A DNA stretch of 64,000 nt from NCBI RefSeq assembly GCF_013297935.1, contig NZ_JAAFIX010000009.1, positions 1 to 64,000 of the forward strand, read 5' to 3'. The stretch comes from Rhodoferax sp. (GTDB lineage Bacteria > Pseudomonadota > Gammaproteobacteria > Burkholderiales > Burkholderiaceae_C). The stretch's first letter is position 1, and each line of letters opens with the position of its first letter. The position numbers and the translations under genes were made by a program. The notes beneath the pieces were generated by a model. It did not search any database, was not told where the DNA came from, and was given only the letters and a program-made list of their open reading frames with translations. Of the stretch, positions 44,706 to 52,925 are shown one piece after another.

Positions 44706-46580
44706 TCAATCACCGAACTTCAGGTTAAAAGGCGGCATGCCACTGGGCCCCTCGGGCGGGGGCGTGGCGCTCGGTTTAGGCGGTGGCTCTGCGGCAGGCG
44801 CGGCGGTTTGGCGGTTGACCAGCACGGGGGGCACAGCACCCTTGGGTGGCCCGGCAGAGTTGGCCGCCGCCGGGGGCGCAGGCGGGGGCTCAATAGGTCG
44901 ACCGTTAAGGGCCGCGAGTACGTCTTCACGCGGGCCATAGGCCGCAATCGTGCCCTCCCGCAGCACCATCAACTTGTTGGCAGCGCCCAACGCTGACGGG
45001 CGGTGCGTGATGATGACCGAGGTGCGCCCGCGGGAGGAGAGGCCCTGGATAGCGTCTGTCAGGGCTTTTTCACCGGCGTCGTCTAAATTGGAATTGGGTT
45101 CGTCCAGCACGACCAACACCGGGTCGCCATAAAGCGCCCGCGCCAGTGCAATGCGCTGCCGCTGGCCGCCCGATAGGGCCGCACCTGCCGCGCCCACGGG
45201 GGTGTCGTAGCCCTGGGGCAGGCGGAGTATTTGCTCGTGAAAACCCACCCGCTGCGCAGCCACCACAACCTGCTGGGGGTCGATGTCGCCGAAACGGGCA
45301 ATGTTTTCAGCCACCGTGCCATCAAATAACTCAATATCCTGGGGCAGGTAGCCGACAAAGGGGCCGAGCTCCTGCTTGTTCCACCGGAAGAGGTCTGCGC
45401 CATCCAGCCGCACCGTGCCCGACACGGCCGGCCAGATACCGACCAACAGGCGCGCCAGGGTGGACTTGCCCGCCCCACTGGCACCAATGACGGCTACCGC
45501 GTCTCCAGCCTGGATTTGAAAGCTGATTTGTTTCAGGATGGCCGCACGCCCGCCGGGCGCCGCAGCAACCACATTTTCAAATGCCAACAGCCCGCTGGGC
45601 GCGGGCAAGCTCATGGGCTGGGGGCGCGGCGGGAACGCCAGCAGAATCTCCCGCAATCGCTGGTAGGCACTTCGGGCTGCCGCCAGTGAAGCCCAGTTAC
45701 CGACCAAGCCTTCCGCAGGTGCCAAGGCCCGGCTAGTGAGCAGTGAGACCGCAATCATCATGCCGCCTGTCATACGCCCCTCCAGCACCAACAGCGCCGC
45801 CAGCCCCAGCGACAGGGACTGCATGGACACCCGCACAAACCGGGTCAGGTTCTCCATGACGGCGGCGCGGTCGCTGGCGCGGGCCTGCAAGCCGATTTCC
45901 TGGGTGTGCAGGCCTTGCCAGCGGCGCTGAATGTGGCCTAGCATGCCCATGGCCTCTATGACTTCAGCATTTTGCAAATGACTGCTGAGCTCGCGCTGGG
46001 ATTGCATGTTGTACGTTTGTGCTTCGTCCAGCGCAGCGCGGGCCAGCTTCTGGTTCAGCCAGGTGATGGCTACCAACACCAGCGCCCCGGCCAGCGTAAA
46101 GGCGGCAGCCTCGGTCGAGAAAGACGCAATGATCAACAGGTAGAGCGGAGCCCAAGGGGCATCAAACACGGCAATCAGGCCCGGGCCGGTGAGCGTCTGC
46201 CGCAGGGTGGTGAGGTCCTGAAGCGGCTGGGTGCTGCTGTTGCCAGGCAGGCGCAATATGCGCTCAAAGGTGGCCCCCAGCACGCGCAAGCCCAGCAAAT
46301 GGTCCAGTCGGGCACTGACGCGCACCAACACCCAGGCGCGAATGGTTTCGAGCGCGCCCATGAATAGAAAGGCTCCCACCACCAACAGGGTAAGCACGAG
46401 CAGGGTGGTTTCGTTGCGGCTGCCCAGCACCCGGTCGTAGACCTGCATCATGTAGAGCGAAGGCGCCAACATCATGAGGTTCAGGAAACCGCTGAACACC
46501 GCCACCGTCACAAACGCCGTGCGCAGCTGGCGCAGCGCGTGCCTCAGCTCGTCAGGGGGTGTGGGGGGCGAGGATGCCAT
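44706..46580 (-). CDS. Type I secretion ABC transporter/permease (PrtD-like)
   Basis: This 624-residue inner-membrane exporter combines a transmembrane domain (FLNLMMLAPSLYMMQVYDRVLGSRNETTLL is typical of PrtD/LapB-type proteins) with an ATPase: Walker A GASGAGKST at about 363, signature ALSGGQRQR at about 469, Walker B VLVVLDEPNSNLD at about 487 and the switch His in ITHRP. There is no N-terminal C39 peptidase or C39-like domain, as in RTX protease and S-layer exporters. Unusually, it ends in a Pro/Ala-rich tail of about 65 residues. It begins the operon of exporter genes, 98 bases after fliT. Confidence 0.95.
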   Translation of the reverse strand: MASSPPTPPDELRHALRQLRTAFVTVAVFSGFLNLMMLAPSLYMMQVYDRVLGSRNETTLLVLTLLVVGAFLFMGALETIRAWVLVRVSARLDHLLGLRVLGATFERILRLPGNSSTQPLQDLTTLRQTLTGPGLIAVFDAPWAPLYLLIIASFSTEAAAFTLAGALVLVAITWLNQKLARAALDEAQTYNMQSQRELSSHLQNAEVIEAMGMLGHIQRRWQGLHTQEIGLQARASDRAAVMENLTRFVRVSMQSLSLGLAALLVLEGRMTGGMMIAVSLLTSRALAPAEGLVGNWASLAAARSAYQRLREILLAFPPRPQPMSLPAPSGLLAFENVVAAAPGGRAAILKQISFQIQAGDAVAVIGASGAGKSTLARLLVGIWPAVSGTVRLDGADLFRWNKQELGPFVGYLPQDIELFDGTVAENIARFGDIDPQQVVVAAQRVGFHEQILRLPQGYDTPVGAAGAALSGGQRQRIALARALYGDPVLVVLDEPNSNLDDAGEKALTDAIQGLSSRGRTSVIITHRPSALGAANKLMVLREGTIAAYGPREDVLAALNGRPIEPPPAPPAAANSAGPPKGAVPPVLVNRQTAAPAAEPPPKPSATPPPEGPSGMPPFNLKFGD

Positions 46581-46678
46581 GGAGGGAGATGGGTACGGGA
46601 TAGAGCCAGTTCGGCCCCCATCTTACGTACGCCCCCATCCGGCAAGGCGCGAAACAGCGCCTGAAAAACCGTCGTTTT

Positions 46679-46996
46679 CTAGTGCAAAAACTGGCGTTGG
46701 CCTTCGAAGCGCTGCTCGCAATGCGCAAGCCAAGGCTCGGCAAGGTAGCGGATCTGGGCATCGTTGTGAAGAATGCGCTGCATGATGCGGGTTTTCTCTG
46801 CGCGGCTGGCTGCGTCCAGCTCTTCGCTACGTGCCCGCTGTCGCAGCTGCTCAATGAGCACCGCGCACGCGCCTTCGAAACGCATCACGCCATCCCAGTC
46901 TTCCGCCTTGGCGGCCTCCAACATTTTGGCGCTGCTGTCTTCAATGGCTTTATAGAAGTCGATCAGCATTTGTGGCATGAAAAAGTCCCCGCGCAT
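46679..46996 (-). CDS. fliT: FliT, flagellar chaperone for FliD
   Basis: FliT is an export chaperone for the filament cap protein and, in enterics, an inhibitor of FlhDC. This 105-residue, all-helical protein is placed directly after fliS, the usual fliD-fliS-fliT order. The start overlaps the fliS stop (TGATG at 46996); an internal ATG at 46978 (MPQMLIDFYKAIEDSS) is also possible. FliT is poorly conserved, so the call relies on size, helix content and position. Confidence 0.82.
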   Translation of the reverse strand: MRGDFFMPQMLIDFYKAIEDSSAKMLEAAKAEDWDGVMRFEGACAVLIEQLRQRARSEELDAASRAEKTRIMQRILHNDAQIRYLAEPWLAHCEQRFEGQRQFLH

Positions 46997-47415
46997 CAGA
47001 CTGGCTGCAAATATGCAGGGCCTTGGCCATTAATTTGCTTCCAGCCGTTGGAGACAGGCTCCATGACGCGCTGCACCTCTTCGAGAATGGACGCGTCACT
47101 TTTGAGGTTAGCAATAGTGAGGCGCTGCACGCAGTAGGTGTAGAGGTCGTGCAGGTTAGCGGCAAGCTCGCCGCCTTCTTGCAGATTGAGGGGGGCAATC
47201 AAGCCCTCTTCAAAAATGCGGACCGCATGGTTGATGTGCTTGCATTTGTTGGGGATGTCACCGTTCTGGATCGCCACACAGGCGCTGCCCAGGGTTTGCT
47301 GCAGTGCATCAAACAGAAGCACCACCAGCTTGTGGGGATCTGCATTGTCAACACTGGTCTCAATGCCAACGCGCTTGTAGGCAGAGGCGGAGCGGGAGCT
47401 GACGGAGGTAAACAT
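46996..47415 (-). CDS. fliS: FliS, flagellin export chaperone
   Basis: FliS binds the C-terminus of flagellin and keeps it unfolded for export. The 139-residue protein shows YKRVGIETSVDNADPHKLVVLLFDALQQTL, the family signature, then ALIAPLNLQEGGELAANLHDLYTYCVQRLTIAN. It lies between fliD and fliT. A FliA-type -10 sits just upstream. Confidence 0.95.
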   Translation of the reverse strand: MFTSVSSRSASAYKRVGIETSVDNADPHKLVVLLFDALQQTLGSACVAIQNGDIPNKCKHINHAVRIFEEGLIAPLNLQEGGELAANLHDLYTYCVQRLTIANLKSDASILEEVQRVMEPVSNGWKQINGQGPAYLQPV

Positions 47416-47443
47416 GCTGCAATTCCTTGAGGAGATGCTTTAG

Positions 47444-47470
47444 TTATCGGCAGATGGTGCGACAAATCAA
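47444..47470 (-). promoter_or_regulatory. Probable FliA (sigma-28) promoter of fliS-fliT
   Basis: On the minus strand a perfect -10 GCCGATAA (47444-47451) has an 11-base spacer to a weak -35, TTGATTTG (47463-47470; four of eight consensus bases). Transcription would start about 22 bases before the fliS ATG. It could also feed the type I exporter genes downstream, since no clear terminator was seen after fliT. Confidence 0.5.
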
Positions 47471-47505
47471 GTAATTCTCCTCGGGAATTGCATGGCTTCT
47501 TTGTT

Positions 47506-47546
47506 GCTACTATTTTTATAGCTGCTCGCGCATACTCCACAAGAGC
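47506..47546 (+). repeat. Dispersed intergenic repeat, copy 2
   Basis: GCTACTATTTTTATAGCTGC continues into TCGCGCATACTCCAC, matching copy 3 at 53830 and the left half of copy 1 at 19669. It sits in the 156-base gap between fliD and fliS. Here the right half is not complementary to the left, so it does not form a terminator. Confidence 0.65.
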
Positions 47547-47571
47547 CGAACGCCAATTAGACTTAAAAAAT

Positions 47572-48990
47572 TTAACTAGTGGACCTGTTCCAGGTGGTGA
47601 CCTGCTGCGCCACGTAGCTATTGAGGGCAGTCAAGCCAGCCATTTTGGTGTCCAGTGCGGAGTATTGGGCCTTTAGCCGAGCTTCCAGGTTGGTCGCGCG
47701 GGTATTGACCTTGGTTTGCTCGGCCGAGTTGAGGTCAATGGCCTTTTTCACAGCACTGGTTTTATTGGAGACGGTCCCCGCCGCCGCCAGCAAGCCATTT
47801 GCAAAGTCTTTAACACGCAATCCGAAACCATTGGTGGCGTCAGAGCCACCAAAGTTAGTAAACAACAGCTGAAGATTGGCTACATCGCTAAATGCGGATG
47901 TCAGCCGGGTGCTATTGAGTTCCAAGTCGCCGCCCAATTTGGCACTGATGCCCACATCCGCCAGCCGGGTAAAGGTGGAACCGGTCGCAGAAGTGGCTCC
48001 GACCAAACTGCGCAGCGCGCGTTGAAGACCGTTGGCCACGGAGTCCCCTTGCAGGGGGCCTGCGGTTTTGGTCGCTGCATCGTAGGCTGTAGCGTCATTC
48101 AGCGTTTGGTTCAACGCGTTATAGGCACTGATAAAGTCTTGAATGTTCTTGGTCATGCCCGCAGTGTCTTTGCCCACTGTGACATCTACTGCCGTGGTGG
48201 TCACCTGTGACAGGGTCAAGCTCAACCCATCGACGACATTGGTCAACGTATTTTTTGAAGAGGTCACCGCCACCCCATTGATGGTGGCTTCGGCGTTCTG
48301 CGGTGCCTGGTTCTGGGCCATGGCGAAGTTGCCAGTGGCGTAAGACAGACGAGACAAAATAGAGGGCACACTGATCGTGCCCCCGGTCCCCTCGGTTGCG
48401 GTGACGGTGAAAGCCCCATCCGTGCCGGTATTGGTAGCGCGCAGCATCAGATTTACTTTGCCGGATCCGTCTGAAATCACGCTCGCCGCGACCCCCAAAC
48501 CGGAGACTGCATTGATTTTTGCAGCGATCTGGGCGAGCGTGCCCTCCCCGTCGGCAATGTTGATATTGACGGCAGCATTACTCCCGACTTGAATGGTTAA
48601 CGTACCGTAACCCAATTGGTCCGTTGAGGCGGGCAGTGCGGGGCTACCCACCGCGGTAGGCAGCGCCAATGACTGAGCCTTAGCGAGTTTGGATACCTCG
48701 ATGCTGTAAGAAGCCGCAGCAGCCCCAGTGCCCGCCGTTGCAGCGACGGCGGCAGTGTTTGAGGAGGTCGCCGTGGTTCCCTTCCAGCTCAGCACACTCC
48801 CCAACTTTGCAGCGGCAGTGGACAGAGTGGAAACCTGAGATTGGATGATGCCAACTGTAGAGAGCTGTGTCTGCAGCGTTGTGGCTTTAGATTGAAGCGC
48901 TTTGAGCGGCTGCTTTTCCAGCGCAGAGAGCTGCGAAATGATGCTGGTGACATCGAGACCGCTGCCTAAACCCGTTGATGAAATAGCCAT
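47572..48990 (-). CDS. fliD: FliD, filament cap protein
   Basis: FliD caps the filament and folds incoming flagellin. The N-terminus MAISSTGLGSGLDVTSIISQLSALEKQPLKAL is the FliD signature. The middle includes NAEATINGVAVTSSKNTLTNVVDGLSLTL (flagellin_IN-like), and the C-terminal coiled coil ends in LNSYVAQQVTTWNRS. It has 472 residues. A strong ribosome site (GGAGG) and a FliA-type promoter lie upstream. Confidence 0.96.
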   Translation of the reverse strand: MAISSTGLGSGLDVTSIISQLSALEKQPLKALQSKATTLQTQLSTVGIIQSQVSTLSTAAAKLGSVLSWKGTTATSSNTAAVAATAGTGAAAASYSIEVSKLAKAQSLALPTAVGSPALPASTDQLGYGTLTIQVGSNAAVNINIADGEGTLAQIAAKINAVSGLGVAASVISDGSGKVNLMLRATNTGTDGAFTVTATEGTGGTISVPSILSRLSYATGNFAMAQNQAPQNAEATINGVAVTSSKNTLTNVVDGLSLTLSQVTTTAVDVTVGKDTAGMTKNIQDFISAYNALNQTLNDATAYDAATKTAGPLQGDSVANGLQRALRSLVGATSATGSTFTRLADVGISAKLGGDLELNSTRLTSAFSDVANLQLLFTNFGGSDATNGFGLRVKDFANGLLAAAGTVSNKTSAVKKAIDLNSAEQTKVNTRATNLEARLKAQYSALDTKMAGLTALNSYVAQQVTTWNRSTS

Positions 48991-49055
48991 ACCGAACCTC
49001 CAGACTGTGACCAGCCATCATTATGGTGAAGCGCTTTGGCTTCTAAAGGCTCAAT

Positions 49056-49082
49056 TAATCGGCATTCCCCCCTCAAACTGAA
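49056..49082 (-). promoter_or_regulatory. FliA (sigma-28) promoter of fliD
   Basis: On the minus strand TTCAGTTT (49075-49082) is followed after exactly 11 bases by GCCGATTA (49056-49063). This matches six of eight -35 bases and seven of eight -10 bases of the flagellar sigma-28 consensus. Expected start of transcription is about 55-60 bases before the fliD ATG. Confidence 0.75.
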
Positions 49083-49096
49083 ATCAAACGCCCATG

Positions 49097-49130
49097 AAAA
49101 AGGCGACGACCGGATGAACGGTCGTCGCCT
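49097..49130 (-). terminator. Intrinsic terminator of the first flagellin gene
   Basis: A perfect 12-base stem (AGGCGACGACCG with its complement, 49101-49112 and 49119-49130) with a 6-base loop is followed, in the minus direction, by a short T run. It lies 45 bases after the flagellin stop and just before the fliD promoter. Confidence 0.88.
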
Positions 49131-49174
49131 GCTAGTTTTTCCGGCCACCGCGCTGCGGTAGCCGGGGACTGCGG

Positions 49175-50644
49175 TTAACGCAACAGGGCCAACACACCTT
49201 GTGGCAACTGGTTCGCCTGGGCCACCATCGCCGTACCGGCCTGCTGCAGAATCTGCGAGCGGGACAGGTTAGCAGTTTCTGCTGCGAAGTCAGCATCTTG
49301 AATGCGTGAGCGGGAGGCCGACAAGTTTTCGCTAGAGGTTTGCAGGTTGGTCACTGTGGACTCGAAGCGGTTTTGCACAGCACCCAATGCAGCGCGCTGG
49401 TCGCTGATCTGAGCCAATGCGGCATCGACCACTTTAAGGGCGCTGTTCGCACCGTCGACGGTACTCACCTTAAGTGCAGCGACTGTACTTAATGCACTTC
49501 CGTTAGCAGTCGCAGTCATCAAAGTAAAACCAGTAGTTTCAGTAGTCACGATAGAGAATCCTGACTTACCATCGAACGTCAACCCGCCCCCGATCGTGGC
49601 AGCTGCTGTACCCAACGCAGCTGTCACAGGTCCAGTCGACCCTTGTACTAAAGCGGTCCCAACACCGTCAGTAGCAGCTGCCTGGGTAGAGACAATTTTG
49701 ATGTCATTTCCATCCAAATCTGTCAACACCAGCTTTCCCGCCTTATCAGATGTTGCAGTGATATTGGTTAAGCTAGACTGGGCATTGACAGCTTTTGCAA
49801 TTGCAGACAGATCGGTTGCATCACTCACAGTTGCTGTAATTGCAACCGCGGTGGTGTTGGCTCCTTGGAGGGTGAAGGAGATCGCACCAGCAGTCACGCC
49901 TGTGAGCGTAGCCGTTGTCTTAGCTGTTGCAGTGATACCTGTTGACGCTGTATTGGTGTTCACCTTTCCCGCAATGGATTTTGCTGACTCATTGACAGCG
50001 ACGCTCACTGAAGCGGTTGCGCCATTACCATTGAGAGTCAAAGTTTGAGCGGCTGTATTGTTTACAGCAGCCAAAGCGGCATTCGATATCGCTGTCGTAG
50101 TGGTTGTTCCAGTGATACTGGACAAGGTGTTGTTTCCTAAATCTGCCGCCTTCGCGCTACCGATGCCGACGTTGATAGTCTGGTTGGCATTAGCACCCAC
50201 TTGGAACTGCGTTCCGGTCAAAGTTCCGTCCAACAGATTCAAACCGTTGAACTGGGTAGTGGTCGCAACACGGTTGATTTCCGAGGTGAGTTGGGTCACT
50301 TCATTTTGAATGGCCTCACGGTCGCTCGCACTGTTAGTGCCGTTGGCAGACTGCACCGCCAGCTCGCGAATACGCTGCAAGTTGGAGGAGATACTGCCTA
50401 ACGCACCTTCAGCGGTTTGCGTAAGGGAGATCGCATCGTTGGAGTTCCGTGCCGCCTGTGTGAGACCACGAATCTGCGAGGTCATACGATCGCTAATCGC
50501 CAAACCGGCAGCATCGTCTTTAGCGCTGTTAATGCGCAGGCCAGAAGACAGTCGCTGCATAGAGGTCGACAGCGAAGACTGAGACATCGACAAGTTGCGT
50601 TGCGCAGTCAGCGACTGGATATTGGTATTGATGGTGGAAGCCAT
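49175..50644 (-). CDS. fliC: Flagellin 1
   Basis: This filament subunit has 489 residues. The N-terminal D0/D1 (MASTINTNIQSLTAQRNL, LRINSAKDDAAGLAISDRM) and C-terminal D1/D0 (ENLSASRSRIQDADFAAETANL, GTAMVAQANQLPQGVLALLR) are canonical. The central part (about 175-395) is Thr/Ala-rich, with a flagellin_IN-like segment, and differs from that of flagellin 2. The centre is visibly more A/T-rich than the ends. It has a near-consensus FliA promoter and an AAGGAG ribosome site. FliS and possibly the TPR-glycosyltransferases act on it. Confidence 0.97.
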   Translation of the reverse strand: MASTINTNIQSLTAQRNLSMSQSSLSTSMQRLSSGLRINSAKDDAAGLAISDRMTSQIRGLTQAARNSNDAISLTQTAEGALGSISSNLQRIRELAVQSANGTNSASDREAIQNEVTQLTSEINRVATTTQFNGLNLLDGTLTGTQFQVGANANQTINVGIGSAKAADLGNNTLSSITGTTTTTAISNAALAAVNNTAAQTLTLNGNGATASVSVAVNESAKSIAGKVNTNTASTGITATAKTTATLTGVTAGAISFTLQGANTTAVAITATVSDATDLSAIAKAVNAQSSLTNITATSDKAGKLVLTDLDGNDIKIVSTQAAATDGVGTALVQGSTGPVTAALGTAAATIGGGLTFDGKSGFSIVTTETTGFTLMTATANGSALSTVAALKVSTVDGANSALKVVDAALAQISDQRAALGAVQNRFESTVTNLQTSSENLSASRSRIQDADFAAETANLSRSQILQQAGTAMVAQANQLPQGVLALLR

Positions 50645-50782
50645 TTTGGTAACTCCTTAAAAAGACTCACTAAATCCGGCGGAATGCCGATCTCAACGCC
50701 AGCATTGCTGCTGACACCATGACCGGCGCACCCCAGGAGATGCCTTCCGGACGACGAGCCCGCTATGAACCCGTTGGTTTTG

Positions 50783-50809
50783 TTTTCGGGCGTTCTCAAA
50801 AAAACTTTA
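50783..50809 (-). promoter_or_regulatory. FliA (sigma-28) promoter of flagellin 1
   Basis: On the minus strand TAAAGTTT (50802-50809, perfect -35) is followed after 11 bases by CCCGAAAA (50783-50790, six of eight -10 bases). Predicted leader is about 130 bases. Confidence 0.85.
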
Positions 50810-50912
50810 GGTGATTCGTCAACAGGCTTGCCTTATCACGCTGCTTTCGCTCAGAAAAAACGATCAAGCGGTTGTTTGCACCTCATTTCCCGAATTTAAG
50901 GGTTTACCCCTA

Positions 50913-50939
50913 TAAAGATTGGCTAATCCGTTTGGATAA
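50913..50939 (+). promoter_or_regulatory. FliA (sigma-28) promoter of flagellin 2
   Basis: TAAAGATT (50913-50920, seven of eight -35 bases) is followed after 11 bases by TTGGATAA (50932-50939, GATAA core kept). Predicted leader is about 135 bases. Confidence 0.78.
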
Positions 50940-51079
50940 GGCCGCTTTTCCGGCCGCTTATTGCGTTTTTGTCAAAAACGTGAATCTCCAGAATTCAACC
51001 CATCGTTACTGATTGTCTGCAGGTACGCAGGCTTTGCAATCGGCGGCGACGCCGGTTCATTCTTTTTAGGAGTTTCGCA

Positions 51080-52603
51080 ATGGCCTCAACTATCAACACC
51101 AATATCCAGTCGCTGACTGCGCAGCGCAATCTGTCTATGTCGCAGGCGTCTTTGACCACATCGATGCAGCGCTTGTCTTCGGGCTTGCGCATCAACAGCG
51201 CCAAAGACGACGCCGCCGGTTTGGCGATCAGCGACCGCATGACCTCGCAGATCCGCGGTCTGAACCAGGCAGCCCGCAACGCCAACGACGGCATTTCGTT
51301 GGCCCAGGTGGCTGAAGGCGCGCTGGGTAGCACCTCCAACAATCTGCAGCGTATTCGGGAACTCGCAGTGCAATCTGCGAACGGCACCAACAGCGCGAGC
51401 GACCGCTTGGCGCTGCAACAAGAAGTGCTGCAGCTCAAACAAGAGATTGCGCGCGTGGGCAGCCAAACGGAATTCAACGGTCTGAAGTTGCTCGACGGCA
51501 GCTACACCACCCAACAATTTCAAGTGGGTGCCAATGCCAACCAGACGATTGGTGTGAGCGTGACCAGTGCGCGTGCCATCGACATGGGCAACAACCTGGT
51601 GAACTCGCAGGCTACAGCACCCAGTATTGCAACTGCTGCGGTCGGTCCCAGCTTTGCGGGCGCAGTGAACGGCTTCCTGGCACAGACTCTGACACTGGCT
51701 GGCAATGGAACCGTGAACACCATTCCCGCAACCGGCACCTTGGCCGGTGGCAGCAGCGCCAAGGCGGTCGCAACCGCCGTGAATGCTTTCACTGCGCTGA
51801 GTGGTGTGACGGCCGTAGCAACGACCAAGGCAACCATTTCGAATGTGACCATGGGTTCGGTGCAGTTCCAACTGCAGGGCAGCAATCTTCCGCCAGCCAG
51901 TCCGATTACGGTTTCCGCGACTGTGAACAACGCCAGCGATCTGGCCCCCTTGGCCCAAGCCATTAATGCGCAAAGCGGCACCACCGGCATTACTGCGGTT
52001 GCAGACAAAACCGGTAACCTGGTTCTAACGCAAGCGGATGGCGATGACATCAAGATCTTGAACCTCAACACCACCGGCGGCCTGACAGGTGCCAGCATGG
52101 TCGGCGAGGACACCCTGACCCCGGTAAGCTTTCAACCTGCCACAGGCGGAACTGCCACAGCCACAAGTGATATCGCCGTTGCCGTTGGAGGGAAAGTCGC
52201 CCTGAACTCCTCAGCGGGTTTCACGTTGACCAGCACCGACACCACCGGAACCTTGGTTGCAGGCGGTAGCGCTGGCAGCGCGCTGTCCTCCGTGGCAGAG
52301 ATCGACATCAGTACCCAGGCAGGTGCCAATGCAGCACTCCTGGTGGTGGATGGCGCACTCGCCTCGGTCAGCGCCAACCGCGCCCAGCTCGGTGCGGTGC
52401 AAAACCGGTTTTTGACGACCATTGAGAATCTGCAAACCAACAGCGAGAACCTGTCGGCCTCGCGCTCACGGATTCAAGATGCGGACTTCGCCATGGAAAC
52501 CGCCAATCTGTCTCGCACTCAGATCCTGCAACAAGCCGGCACCGCCATGGTAGCGCAGGCCAATCAGTTGCCACAGGGCGTGCTGCAGTTGCTCAAGGGC
52601 TAA
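51080..52603 (+). CDS. fliC: Flagellin 2
   Basis: This second flagellin has 507 residues and almost the same D0/D1 ends as flagellin 1 (LRINSAKDDAAGLAISDRMTSQIRGLNQAARN; SENLSASRSRIQDADFAMETANLSRTQILQQAGTAMVAQANQ). The middle (about 175-415) is different in detail and longer, with Thr/Ala/Gly-rich sequence and the same flagellin_IN-like fold pattern (ITVSATVNNASDLAPLAQAINAQS). It ends in LKG rather than LLR. An AGGAG ribosome site precedes the ATG. The stop codon lies inside a long stem-loop. Confidence 0.97.
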   Translation: MASTINTNIQSLTAQRNLSMSQASLTTSMQRLSSGLRINSAKDDAAGLAISDRMTSQIRGLNQAARNANDGISLAQVAEGALGSTSNNLQRIRELAVQSANGTNSASDRLALQQEVLQLKQEIARVGSQTEFNGLKLLDGSYTTQQFQVGANANQTIGVSVTSARAIDMGNNLVNSQATAPSIATAAVGPSFAGAVNGFLAQTLTLAGNGTVNTIPATGTLAGGSSAKAVATAVNAFTALSGVTAVATTKATISNVTMGSVQFQLQGSNLPPASPITVSATVNNASDLAPLAQAINAQSGTTGITAVADKTGNLVLTQADGDDIKILNLNTTGGLTGASMVGEDTLTPVSFQPATGGTATATSDIAVAVGGKVALNSSAGFTLTSTDTTGTLVAGGSAGSALSSVAEIDISTQAGANAALLVVDGALASVSANRAQLGAVQNRFLTTIENLQTNSENLSASRSRIQDADFAMETANLSRTQILQQAGTAMVAQANQLPQGVLQLLKG

Positions 52604-52629
52604 GTCGGGGGCCCTCCCCGGCTTAGGCC
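52598..52629 (+). terminator. Stem-loop across the flagellin 2 stop codon
   Basis: GGCTAAGTCGGGG pairs with CCCCGGCTTAGGCC around a 5-base loop (one bulge, one G-T pair). The TAA stop is in the left arm. There is no T run, so this is either a Rho-assisted or weak terminator or an mRNA-stabilising 3' structure. Confidence 0.5.
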
Positions 52630-52925
52630 GAGACTCCTTACTCATGGGCTTGCACCCACGCGCTCGCAGGAGCGGGTCTGCACACACACGACTGGCATTC
52701 TGTGCTTCAGTTATGGATCAACACGCCGATATGTCTCTCAGCGCATGCCGCCTTGGCAGGCCTGTTTCCGTTGAGCTTTTGCGTTTGTAGGCAATCTTCC
52801 TACACGCTGCTCCGGTGCGCCTGACACGCGGATTAGACAAATTCCGATTCAAGTTTTAACCCCCCCCGCCCAGAATTCGCTCCATGGTGATTCAAACGAA
52901 TTGCCCCCAACTCAGGAGCTGAATC
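52604..52925 (+). other. Flagellin 2 to flhD intergenic region
   Basis: These 322 bases hold the rest of the flagellin 2 stem-loop, a small CGCTC/GAGCG hairpin at 52661-52674 and a GTAGG/CCTAC hairpin near 52776-52792. A C run (about 52860-52867) precedes the flhD start. The flhDC promoter must be here, but I could not identify a convincing one. No gene was seen. Confidence 0.6.

Larger units (their letters stand above)
50645..51079. other. Divergent flagellin intergenic region
   Basis: These 435 bases separate the two flagellin genes and hold a FliA-type promoter for each (50783-50809 minus, 50913-50939 plus). Downstream of the plus promoter lie two hairpins in the untranslated leader: GGCCG/CGGCC around 50941-50956 and CGTTTTTG/CAAAAACG around 50965-50981. 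Both messages have leaders of more than 100 bases. No open frame of interest was seen. Confidence 0.7.

Noticed and set aside
46581..46678. AGGCGC/GCGCCT hairpin between fliT and the ABC gene as a terminator.
   Set aside because: No T run follows it in the minus direction, so termination is not supported.
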